From: Bacillus sp. FJAT-26390
Lineage (GTDB): Bacteria > Bacillota > Bacilli > Paenibacillales > Paenibacillaceae
NCBI RefSeq assembly: GCF_001682865.1
Contig: NZ_MAQX01000022.1
Location: forward strand, 855,639 to 919,638
Direction of reading: 5' to 3'
Length of the DNA: 64,000 bases
In this document: one piece after another, positions 36,773 through 44,327 of the stretch
How the letters are laid out: each line of letters opens with the position of its first letter
Position numbering within the stretch: position 1 is the stretch's first letter
Notes under the pieces: generated by a model
What the model was told of the DNA's origin: nothing
What the model saw: only the letters and a program-made list of their open reading frames with translations
The model's database searches: none
Translations under genes and position numbers: made by a program

Positions 36773-37443
36773 ATGAGTTTGAGGATTTAGGCTTTTGCAA
36801 GCTGGATATCGGGCGAAGCGAGCGAACCGGACATCCGGAGGTCGTTTTTGGACAGGGCAAAACAACGGACCAGGTTGAAACGATCTTCTCCCGGCTTGTT
36901 GAAGTCCATGGCAGGGCGCTTGTGACGCGGGCAACGGCTGAAATGGGCGAGCGAGTGGTCGCTAAATTTCCAGACGCGCATTATGACGAAGCATCTCGCC
37001 TTATTTCGTTAGGCCGCTCAGCGCGGAGGCTCCCAGGTAAGGTAGCCGTCGTGACCGGAGGCACATCCGATATTCCGGTAGCGGAGGAAGCGGCGGGAAC
37101 TGCCGAGTGGATGGGCTGCGAGGTTGATCGCATTTATGACGTTGGCGTTGCCGGCATAGAGCGGCTACTAAGCCAGAAGGACAGGATCAGGGAAGCTTCA
37201 GTTGTCATAGGAGTCGCTGGCATGGAGGGCGCCTTGGTAAGCGTGGTCGGAGGACTCGTGCGAAGGCCGGTTATTGCCGTGCCAACCTCAGTGGGATACG
37301 GGGCGAATTTGCAAGGCATAACGACGCTTCTTGCCATGATGACTTCCTGCGCAGCCGGGGTAACGGTAGTCAATATCGATAACGGCTTTGGGGCAGGTTT
37401 TCAGGCGGCGATGATTTTACAATTGGTAGCGGAGGGCACTTAG
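36769..37443 (+). CDS. larB: LarB, carboxylase/hydrolase for nickel-pincer cofactor precursor
   Basis: A 224-residue protein with the PurE-like fold of LarB, which carboxylates the pyridinium ring of nicotinic acid adenine dinucleotide and hydrolyses the pyrophosphate. Conserved stretches include VFGQGKTTDQV, VVTGGTSDIPVAEEA and GVAGMEGALVSVVGGL. It begins directly at DLGFCKLDIGRSER, whereas many LarB proteins have about 20 more N-terminal residues, so this form is short at that end. ATGA overlap with larE; larC starts one base after the stop. Confidence 0.92.
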   Translation: MNEFEDLGFCKLDIGRSERTGHPEVVFGQGKTTDQVETIFSRLVEVHGRALVTRATAEMGERVVAKFPDAHYDEASRLISLGRSARRLPGKVAVVTGGTSDIPVAEEAAGTAEWMGCEVDRIYDVGVAGIERLLSQKDRIREASVVIGVAGMEGALVSVVGGLVRRPVIAVPTSVGYGANLQGITTLLAMMTSCAAGVTVVNIDNGFGAGFQAAMILQLVAEGT

Positions 37444-37444
37444 C

Positions 37445-38797
37445 ATGAGGACGGTTTATTTGGATTGCATTTCAGGCATCGCAGGGGATATGGCATTGTC
37501 CGCGCTCGTGGACCTTGGCGCAGACCCGAACTACATTATCAGCCATCTATCGAAGCTGCCGATCGATCCGTTTACGATGGAATTCGTCAAGGTGGATCGG
37601 AGGGGCATCACAGCGAAATGGCTGAAGCTAAGCTTTGATAGCAGCGGGCAAGAGGATAGCGTTGATGGGCATCACCATGCTCACGACCATAGCCACGACC
37701 ATGATCACCATCATGCGCATGATCATAGCCATGATCATAAACACCATCATGCGCACGGTCATAGCCACGATCATGAACACCATCATGCACACGATCATAG
37801 CCAAGACCATGATCACCATCATGATCACGCTCATAGCCATGAGCACAGAAAAGCTTCCGATATTATGCGGATGATCGAAAAATCAAGCTTGCCGAACCGC
37901 GTTAAAGAGCGAAGCTTGTCTATCTTTCAATTAATTGCCGAAGCGGAGGGCAAAATTCATGGCATGGACCCGGCTGACGTGCACTTTCACGAAGTAGGAG
38001 CGATGGACTCCATTTTAGATGTCATTGGCGTATGTTTAGCATTCGAGAGCCTCGATGCCGGCAGCATCGTCGTTTCTCCCGTGCCGACAGGAACAGGCAA
38101 GCTCCGCATGGCACATGGCTTGTATCCGATTCCGGCTCCTGCGACGGCGGAGCTGCTTCGAGGAGTGCCGTTATCGGCGTTCACGGCGAAAGGTGAATTG
38201 ACGACGCCGACAGGAGCCGGAATCGTCAAAGCGCTGGCCTCTAGCTTCGGTCCGCTGCCCGCGGGTACGATTGACCGGATTGGCTATGGGGCAGGAACCA
38301 AGGATTTTGAACATCCGAACGTTTTGCGCGCTGTTTTGTACGGGCAGGAGCATAAAGAAAACAAAGAGACGATCGTTGTACTCGAAGCCCAAGTGGACGA
38401 TTCTACGGGGGAGACGCTTGGTTATGCGATGGAGCGGTTATTCGAGGCTGGGGCGCTCGACGTTTACCATACGCCGGTTTACATGAAAAAAAATCGTCCC
38501 GGTGTTCTCATCAGCGTATTGTGCCGTCCAGCGGATAGCGATCGCTGCGAGGATACGCTGCTTGCCGAGACATCCACCTTCGGCGTGCGCCGCAGCGAGT
38601 GGCAGCGCAAGGCGCTTGAGCGAAGATGGATTACGGTCGAAACCGAGTACGGCTCAGTCAGAGTGAAGCAGGCTATCGACGGCGAGAGGATCATTCGCCA
38701 ATCTCCGGAATTTGAGGATGCGGCGCAAGCTGCCCGTGCATCCGGAATACCTCTTGAAACGGTTTATCGCGAAGTATATAAACGATTAAACGATTAA
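37445..38797 (+). CDS. larC: LarC, nickel insertase for the pincer cofactor, with long His-rich insert
   Basis: A 450-residue CTP-dependent nickel insertase completing the cofactor. The start DCISGIAGDMALSALVDLG and the middle HFHEVGAMDSILDVIG are typical. Some species split this gene by a programmed frameshift; here it is one open frame. Residues 76-134 are almost only H, D, A, S and K/E, built of five 12-residue units beginning HHHAHDHS, a likely nickel store or delivery loop. It ends the operon; a partial hairpin but no clear terminator follows before the next promoter. Confidence 0.93.
   Translation: MRTVYLDCISGIAGDMALSALVDLGADPNYIISHLSKLPIDPFTMEFVKVDRRGITAKWLKLSFDSSGQEDSVDGHHHAHDHSHDHDHHHAHDHSHDHKHHHAHGHSHDHEHHHAHDHSQDHDHHHDHAHSHEHRKASDIMRMIEKSSLPNRVKERSLSIFQLIAEAEGKIHGMDPADVHFHEVGAMDSILDVIGVCLAFESLDAGSIVVSPVPTGTGKLRMAHGLYPIPAPATAELLRGVPLSAFTAKGELTTPTGAGIVKALASSFGPLPAGTIDRIGYGAGTKDFEHPNVLRAVLYGQEHKENKETIVVLEAQVDDSTGETLGYAMERLFEAGALDVYHTPVYMKKNRPGVLISVLCRPADSDRCEDTLLAETSTFGVRRSEWQRKALERRWITVETEYGSVRVKQAIDGERIIRQSPEFEDAAQAARASGIPLETVYREVYKRLND
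37670..37846 (+). repeat. 36-bp tandem repeat coding the His-rich LarC insert
   Basis: Five units start at 37670, 37706, 37742, 37778 and 37814 (the last is one codon short). Each codes a variant of HHHAHDHSHDHD/K/E. Units 2-4 are the most alike at base level, suggesting expansion by unequal copying. Confidence 0.9.
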
Positions 38798-38869
38798 GAG
38801 GCCTCTAGCGAAGCGTGTTTATGGGTTGTTGGCCGCAAGTGCGTCCCGCAACCCAATGGGCGCTATTCT

Positions 38870-38899
38870 TTTACCTATCTATAACAACGTTGTTATAAT
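38870..38899 (+). promoter_or_regulatory. Promoter with embedded 16-bp palindromic operator
   Basis: TTTACC (38870-38875) and TATAAT (38894-38899), spaced 18 bases, form a promoter. The perfect palindrome ATAACAACGTTGTTAT (38881-38896) lies inside the spacer and overlaps the -10 box, so bound regulator would exclude RNA polymerase. It shares 15 of 16 bases with the operator of the SDR-lar operon, tying both to the LacI gene at 31228. Confidence 0.8.
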
Positions 38900-38945
38900 G
38901 CGATCCTTGCTAGTAATGGATCAACTTAATAAGGGGGAAATGATA

Positions 38946-40211
38946 ATGAATACACAATCGGTTATAAGCTTGGCAGATCTTCGTGTAACGGTAGAGAAAC
39001 TGGCTAACAGCATGCCTGTCACGGATATGCATACCCATTTATATTCGCCTGGATTTGGAGAGCTGCTGCTATGGGGCATTGATGATCTGCTGACGTACCA
39101 TTATTTGATTTCGGAATCATTCAGATGGTCCGAGGACGAATACGGCCATTTCTGGTCGATGTCTAAGCGCGAGCAAGCGGATTGGATATGGAAGCAATTG
39201 TTCATCGACCATTCCCCGGTAAGCGAGGCGGCCAGCGGTTTTATTACCATTTTGAAACGGCTCGGATTCGACGTGTCCTCTCGCAATCTGGACGATTACC
39301 GTCAAGCCTTGGCGAATCGCTCCGTTTATGAACAGGTTGATACAGTGATGCAGATTGCGGGAATTGAAAAAATCGTCATGACAAACGACCCTTTTGACGC
39401 TTTAGAGCGGCCGATCTGGTTGTCCGGCCAAGGAAATTCGGACCCTCGTTTTTTTGCGGCGCTTCGGGTGGATGCTCTGCTTAATGATTGGCCTCACGCC
39501 GTAAGCGAGCTGCAAAAGCTCGGATTTGACGTAACGGCGGAATGGACGGAGCGGACAAAGGAGGAAACGCGCCGTTTTCTATCGGAATGGATCATTCGGA
39601 TGGATGCTCTTTACCTTGCGGTCTCCATGCCGGGTGATTTCAGGTATCCCGCTGAGGACCATAGAAGCAAAATGATGGATGAGGTCATGATTCCCGTATG
39701 CCAAGAGCAGCAGATCCCTTTTGCGCTCATGATCGGCGTTCGGAGAAGAGTGAACCCGGCGCTCGGATTAGCCGGCGATATGAGCATGCTGTCAGACGTG
39801 TCTGCCGTGGAAGCGCTATGCCGACGTTATCCGGAGCAAAAGTTTCTTGTTACGATGCTGGCAAGAGAGAATCAGCATGAATTGACGGTGCTTGCCCGCA
39901 AATTCCGCAATTTGATGATCTTCGGATGCTGGTGGTTTTTGCATATCGAATCTATGGTTGAGGAGATGACGAGGTTCCGTATTGAGCTTCTAGGCACCTC
40001 GGTCATTCCGCAGCACTCCGACTGCCGTGTCTTCGAGCAGCTGATCTATAAATGGGAGCATTCGCGGAAAATTATCGGTAGCGTGCTGGCGGACAAATAT
40101 GAGAAGCTGCACCACAGCGGGTGGGAAGTGACCGAAGAGGAAATCAAAAGAGATTTGGATGATCTGCTAAACCGTAATTTCTGGCGTTTTCTGGGCAAGG
40201 ATATTACCTAG
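38946..40211 (+). CDS. Uronate-isomerase-like amidohydrolase
   Basis: A 421-residue protein of the uronate isomerase/amidohydrolase superfamily, expected to convert D-glucuronate to D-fructuronate. The ATG at 38946 is chosen for AAGGGGG upstream; earlier starts would include the operator. The metal motif DMHTHLY has H29 and H31. The C-terminal stretch ELLGTSVIPQHSDCRV and the region NLMIFGCWWFLHIES are conserved features of this branch. It is some 50 residues shorter than classical UxaC and seems divergent, so another sugar isomerase or hydrolase role is possible. Its operator matches that of the lar operon. Confidence 0.68.
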   Translation: MNTQSVISLADLRVTVEKLANSMPVTDMHTHLYSPGFGELLLWGIDDLLTYHYLISESFRWSEDEYGHFWSMSKREQADWIWKQLFIDHSPVSEAASGFITILKRLGFDVSSRNLDDYRQALANRSVYEQVDTVMQIAGIEKIVMTNDPFDALERPIWLSGQGNSDPRFFAALRVDALLNDWPHAVSELQKLGFDVTAEWTERTKEETRRFLSEWIIRMDALYLAVSMPGDFRYPAEDHRSKMMDEVMIPVCQEQQIPFALMIGVRRRVNPALGLAGDMSMLSDVSAVEALCRRYPEQKFLVTMLARENQHELTVLARKFRNLMIFGCWWFLHIESMVEEMTRFRIELLGTSVIPQHSDCRVFEQLIYKWEHSRKIIGSVLADKYEKLHHSGWEVTEEEIKRDLDDLLNRNFWRFLGKDIT

Positions 40212-40238
40212 CCGAATTAATAAGAAGATTGAAGCAAA

Positions 40239-40280
40239 AAAAGGCGATTCTTACCGGGTAGGCGGGGAATCGCCTTTTCT
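40239..40280 (+). terminator. Rho-independent terminator after uronate-isomerase-like gene
   Basis: AAAAGGCGATTC (40239-40250) pairs with GAATCGCCTTTT (40267-40278), followed by CTTTC. The A-rich left side would allow it to work in either direction. Confidence 0.85.
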
Positions 40281-40317
40281 TTCATAGAGGAGATCTACCA
40301 CTCCAACGAATGGCCAA

Positions 40318-40400
40318 ATGCTCAATGCTCTGCGCTGTCCATTTTTCATTCTTTCATTCGGTTGCCTTCATTTGAGCATTGAGCATGGGAGTACTATAAT
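40318..40400 (+). promoter_or_regulatory. Promoter of aminopeptidase gene with spaced inverted repeat
   Basis: TTGAGC (40372-40377) and TATAAT (40395-40400), spaced 17, form a promoter. ATGCTCAATGCTC at 40318-40330 has a perfect inverted copy GAGCATTGAGCAT at 40374-40386, which covers the -35 box. Each arm is itself a direct repeat of ATGCTC. The arms are 43 bases apart, suggesting a regulator bound at two places on the DNA. Confidence 0.55.
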
Positions 40401-40447
40401 AGAAGCAAGCAATGGCTAAGTTCATTTATAAAACTATTGGAGGTAAA

Positions 40448-41689
40448 ATGACTATGACATATCCTACATATCAGCAATTAGAAAATTACGCAGCGCTGGC
40501 TGTTCAGGTTGGCGTCAACGTGCAGCAAGGGCAGACGGTTGTCGTTATGGCTCCGATTACCGCGGCTCCGCTGGTTCGGCTCATTGCCTCTAAGGCTTAT
40601 GAAGCCGGTGCCAAAAACGTACACGTGGAATATAACGATGAGGAGCTTTCCCGCATTAAATACAAGCAAGCGCCAGAGGAAGCCTTCTCGGAATACCCGA
40701 TGTGGCGTGCCAAGGCGTGGGAGGATTTCGTAGACAAGGGCGCGGCGTTTATTACGGTTTATTCCCCGAACCCCGACCTTCTGAACGATGTGGACCCGGC
40801 ACGCGTTGCGACTGCGACTAAGACGGCATCTACTGCGATGAGCGGCTACCGCGGCTCTTTGATGAACCATACCAATGCATGGACACTTATCTCGTATGCC
40901 ACGCCGGAATGGGCATCCAAAGTATTTCCGGATGTATCGACGGAAGAAGCGGTCCAGAAGCTGTGGGAGCGGATTGTGGATGCTACGCGCATCGGGTTGG
41001 AAGATCCGGTTAAAGCGTGGAAAGCTCATAACGCGAAGCTTCTCCAAATGGTTGAGCTGCTTAACGGCAAACGTTACAAGCAATTGCAATATGAAGCGCC
41101 AGGCACAAGCTTGACCGTAGACCTGCCGGAAGGCCATATTTGGCTGGGCGGAGCAAAAGCGAATGCCAAAGGGGTATTTTTTAATCCGAACATGCCGACA
41201 GAAGAAGTATTCACAATGCCGCATAGAGAGGGCGTGAATGGCGTCGTTCGCAGCACGAAGCCTTTAAATTACAATGGTCAAGTGATTAACGGCTTCTCCT
41301 TGACCTTCAAGGATGGCAAAGTAATCGATTATTCGGCGGAGCAAGGTTATGAGGCGCTCTCTAATTTGCTGAACACGGATGAAGGCGCAAGGCATTTGGG
41401 TGAAATCGCGCTTGTCCCTGATGACTCGCCTATATCCAATTCCAACGTGGTTTTTATTAATACCTTATATGATGAGAATGCCTCCTGTCACCTTGCACTA
41501 GGCCAGGCGTATCCGGTTAACCTTGCTGGCGGTACGAAAATGTCTCCTGAGGAGCTGCTCGCTCATGGTGCAAACCGCAGCCTTACGCATGAAGATTTTA
41601 TGATCGGCTCTCCCGACATGAATATTGACGGCATAACGCAGGACGGCACGCGCGAACCCATCTTCCGTAATGGCAACTGGGCGATTTAG
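40448..41689 (+). CDS. M29 family aminopeptidase (AmpS/AmpT-like)
   Basis: A 413-residue cytoplasmic metallo-aminopeptidase removing N-terminal residues from peptides. The ATG at 40448 follows TTGGAGG; an ATG at 40412 has no ribosome site. The start YPTYQQLENYAALAVQVGVNVQQG and the metal-site stretch NTLYDENASCHLALGQAYP are characteristic of M29. It is a single gene, with its own promoter and terminator, and shows no link with the neighbouring sugar genes. Confidence 0.92.
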   Translation: MTMTYPTYQQLENYAALAVQVGVNVQQGQTVVVMAPITAAPLVRLIASKAYEAGAKNVHVEYNDEELSRIKYKQAPEEAFSEYPMWRAKAWEDFVDKGAAFITVYSPNPDLLNDVDPARVATATKTASTAMSGYRGSLMNHTNAWTLISYATPEWASKVFPDVSTEEAVQKLWERIVDATRIGLEDPVKAWKAHNAKLLQMVELLNGKRYKQLQYEAPGTSLTVDLPEGHIWLGGAKANAKGVFFNPNMPTEEVFTMPHREGVNGVVRSTKPLNYNGQVINGFSLTFKDGKVIDYSAEQGYEALSNLLNTDEGARHLGEIALVPDDSPISNSNVVFINTLYDENASCHLALGQAYPVNLAGGTKMSPEELLAHGANRSLTHEDFMIGSPDMNIDGITQDGTREPIFRNGNWAI

Positions 41690-41729
41690 CTGTCATTAAA
41701 TAAGTGGAATGGCTTGTTTACTCCTTCAC

Positions 41730-41785
41730 TAAGAACACAAGATAACCAGTGATGGTTTCTTGTGCTCTCCGTGGAGGTTTTTTTG
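41730..41785 (+). terminator. Terminator region after aminopeptidase gene
   Basis: AACACAAGATAACC (from 41733) pairs with GGTTTCTTGTGCT (41754-41766), with small mismatches. A short CTCC/GGAG hairpin and a T run at 41778-41785 follow. Confidence 0.7.
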
Positions 41786-41990
41786 TTTATTAAGGTACAA
41801 TTTATCCAGATTATAGTTGCTGATGCAAGCCTGCTTATATGCTTTAGTCGTTGATTTGCGATGAAAAGGAACAATTCCAAAAAAATTTAACATCAAACCA
41901 AAAAAAAACGTATCACGTCTACTGCCCTTACTACATGATAATTGTAAATAGGAAAGCGCATTATAAATTTTAGAATTGGGGGATAAAAAG
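41786..41990 (+). other. AT-rich leader of second importer operon
   Basis: This stretch is AT-rich, with an A-rich tract around 41878-41910. It must hold the promoter of the importer operon, since a terminator precedes it. I found TTGTAA and TATAAA boxes only 14 bases apart (41942-41967), which is too close for a confident call. GGGGGA at 41978-41983 is the ribosome site. No riboswitch-like fold recognised. Confidence 0.4.
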
Positions 41991-43313
41991 ATGAAGAAAT
42001 TGATTTTGGTCATGGTAATGGCATTAGTAGCTGTAAGCTTAGCAGCTTGCGGCGGCAACAATGCAGCCACGGAAGAGAGCAGTAACCCGACTAACGGGAA
42101 CGCGGGCAGCACCAAAAAAGAGGTCACGCTAAAGTTTCAAATTCATACGGCCGATGAATCTTCCGTTCAATTGAAAGCGCTTCGTCAAATTGTAAAGGAT
42201 TACACAGAAGCTAACCCAAACATTAAAATCGATGTTGATGCGTTAAACAGCGACCAACAAAAATTGAAGCTGAAAACGCAAGCCGCTTCCAATGACATGC
42301 CGGATGTTACCGTAGTAAATCCGGGCGCTCAGATGAAGCCTTATGTAGATGGCGGCAAGCTTGCTCCGCTTGACGACATTTTAGACAAAGACGGTTTGCG
42401 CGACTCCTACCAAAAAGGAATTCTCGATTACTATACGTTTGATGGTAAAACGTACGGGTTGTCGGAGGCAAACGATATTGGCCTCATGTACTACAACACG
42501 GAGCTGTTCGAAAAAGCGGGTGTCGCGATTCCGACTACTTTCGAAGAGATCGTAGAAGCTTCCAAACAGCTTAAAGCTAAAGGGATCATCCCGATGACAA
42601 TCGGTGAGAAAGAGCCGTGGACAGGATCATTCTTGTTTATGAATATCGTTCTTCGCCTTGGCGGACCTAGCTTCTTGCAGGATGTTATCGACAAGAAGAA
42701 GTCGTTTGATGACCCGGCATTCGTGAAAGCGATCGAAAAAATGCAAGACCTGATCCAAGCAGGCGCGTTCCAGGAAGGCGCTACGTCATTCGACTACGAG
42801 CAAGGCGAGAATTTGTTCCTGACCGGCAAAGCAGCAATGTATTATATGGGCTCATGGGTAACCGCTTCTATTGAAGGATCTGATATTCAGGACAAAGTTG
42901 TCGCGAAACCGTTCCCAACGGTAGACGGCAAAGGCGATCCGAATGAGTTTATGCTTGGGCCTGGTTCAGGTTACGTGATCTCTGCCAGCACGAAGCATAT
43001 GGAAGAATCCAAACAATTTTTGCTTTACTACATGACTAATTATCCGAAAAAGATGTTCGAAATGAAAGGCGCAGTAGGTCTTGCGCAAATCGTTGACGGT
43101 GACTTCGTTAAAGCCGGTTACTCGAAAGCAGCAATTGATGTTCTCGATATTATCAAGACGGTAAAAGGCGGAACGATCGCGTTTGACAACTTGATTGATC
43201 CAAGCACGACGCAGTATCACTTGAACGCGCTTCAAGGCATGTTTATCCAGAAGGTTAAGCCTGAGGATATCGCTGCCGAGCATAAAAGCAATTTTGACAT
43301 GAACAATCCTTGA
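41991..43313 (+). CDS. Sugar-binding lipoprotein of ABC importer (family 1 type)
   Basis: A 440-residue extracellular binding protein. ATG at 41991 with GGGGGAT upstream gives MKKLILVMVMALVAV and lipobox SLAAC. The mature part has the usual features of family-1 sugar-binding proteins, such as ETNPNIK-like EANPNIKIDV, TYGLSEANDIGLMYYN and FLTGKAAMYYMGSW. It begins an operon with two permeases and a YesM/YesN pair. The ligand is unknown. Confidence 0.92.
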   Translation: MKKLILVMVMALVAVSLAACGGNNAATEESSNPTNGNAGSTKKEVTLKFQIHTADESSVQLKALRQIVKDYTEANPNIKIDVDALNSDQQKLKLKTQAASNDMPDVTVVNPGAQMKPYVDGGKLAPLDDILDKDGLRDSYQKGILDYYTFDGKTYGLSEANDIGLMYYNTELFEKAGVAIPTTFEEIVEASKQLKAKGIIPMTIGEKEPWTGSFLFMNIVLRLGGPSFLQDVIDKKKSFDDPAFVKAIEKMQDLIQAGAFQEGATSFDYEQGENLFLTGKAAMYYMGSWVTASIEGSDIQDKVVAKPFPTVDGKGDPNEFMLGPGSGYVISASTKHMEESKQFLLYYMTNYPKKMFEMKGAVGLAQIVDGDFVKAGYSKAAIDVLDIIKTVKGGTIAFDNLIDPSTTQYHLNALQGMFIQKVKPEDIAAEHKSNFDMNNP

Positions 43314-43334
43314 TTTTCAATTTTAGAACAAACT

Positions 43335-43357
43335 AAGGGAGCCTAAACGGTTCCCTT
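43335..43357 (+). terminator. Intercistronic stem-loop after binding-protein gene
   Basis: AAGGGAGCC (43335-43343) pairs with GGTTCCCTT (43349-43357), with one wobble, and CCTTTATT follows. The place between binding protein and permeases suggests partial termination or mRNA protection, which would make more binding protein than permease. Confidence 0.5.
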
Positions 43358-43410
43358 CCTTTATTCAATAACCAGGCCAACGCAGCCTATGGCAACACGG
43401 AGGGATTACA

Positions 43411-44301
43411 ATGAATATTTTGAAAGTTTCGAAAACAACACTAGCGATCTTCGTTCTGCCGTGCCTGATTTTGTATGTGTTGATGGTGTTCGTACCTATT
43501 GTCATCTCGATGTTCTACTCGTTCTTCCAATGGGATGGGATGAGCTCAGCAAAATATGTAGGACTTCACAACTTTGTATCTATGCTCACGAAAGATCCAT
43601 TATTTTGGCCGGCGGTTAACCGCGGATTGCTCTTTGCACTCATATCCGCTTGCGAAATTCCTGTAGCGCTGTTTGTAGCCATTTTGCTCACACGTTATCT
43701 TCGCAAACCCAATACGTTGGTTTCGATTTATTTTTTACCGGTTATTTTGTCTGTTGTCGTTATCGGGCAGCTATGGCGCTCGATTTACAACCCGGCTGAA
43801 TTTGGCGGGATGCTGAATAAGCTTCTTATATCTGTAGGGCTGGAGAGCTGGACGCATACATGGCTCGCAGAACCTAAAATAGCGATTTACGCGATCTTTT
43901 TCGTCGCCTTATGGCAGTACCTAGGCTATCATGTCCTGATCCAGTTTACGGGACTACAGAATATTTCCAAGGAAATATATGAAGCATCACGAATCGATGG
44001 AGCAGAAGGCTTTAAAGCCGATCGTTATATTACGCTGCCGTTAATGGCGCCCGTTCTGAAAATTTCACTTATACTTGCAGTCATCGGTTCACTTAATGCT
44101 TTTGATATTGTTATGGTTATGACAGGCGGAGGGCCAGGCAACTCGACCGAAGTGATTTCCACTCTCATGTATAACAAAACGTTCATGTCCTTCCAATATG
44201 GCTACGGCAGCGCAATGTCCGTATTTTTGGTCGCAGAAGGATTGGTCGCAACCATATTGCTTAATTTTGCCTTCAAACGATCAGAGAATGCCGCATCTTA
44301 G
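43411..44301 (+). CDS. ABC sugar importer permease, MalF/LacF-type
   Basis: A 296-residue permease with six predicted helices and the EAA loop EIYEASRIDGAEGFKADRYITL. GGAGGG precedes the ATG. It follows the binding protein and is followed 26 bases later by the partner permease. Confidence 0.93.
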   Translation: MNILKVSKTTLAIFVLPCLILYVLMVFVPIVISMFYSFFQWDGMSSAKYVGLHNFVSMLTKDPLFWPAVNRGLLFALISACEIPVALFVAILLTRYLRKPNTLVSIYFLPVILSVVVIGQLWRSIYNPAEFGGMLNKLLISVGLESWTHTWLAEPKIAIYAIFFVALWQYLGYHVLIQFTGLQNISKEIYEASRIDGAEGFKADRYITLPLMAPVLKISLILAVIGSLNAFDIVMVMTGGGPGNSTEVISTLMYNKTFMSFQYGYGSAMSVFLVAEGLVATILLNFAFKRSENAAS

Positions 44302-44327
44302 TATGGCGGAATAGGAGGATGAAACAA

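Noticed and set aside
37670..37846. Regular repeats that might suggest a CRISPR array
   Set aside because: The repeats are contiguous without unique spacers and are in frame within larC, coding a His-rich insert.
37445..38797. Programmed frameshift in larC
   Set aside because: Some species split LarC in this way, but here a single 450-codon frame covers both halves, so no frameshift is needed.
38797..38870. GGGTTG/CAACCC hairpin after larC as terminator
   Set aside because: The loop is about 20 bases and no T run follows, so I could not support a terminator.
41786..41990. Possible riboswitch in the AT-rich leader
   Set aside because: No conserved riboswitch core or stable multi-stem fold was recognised.
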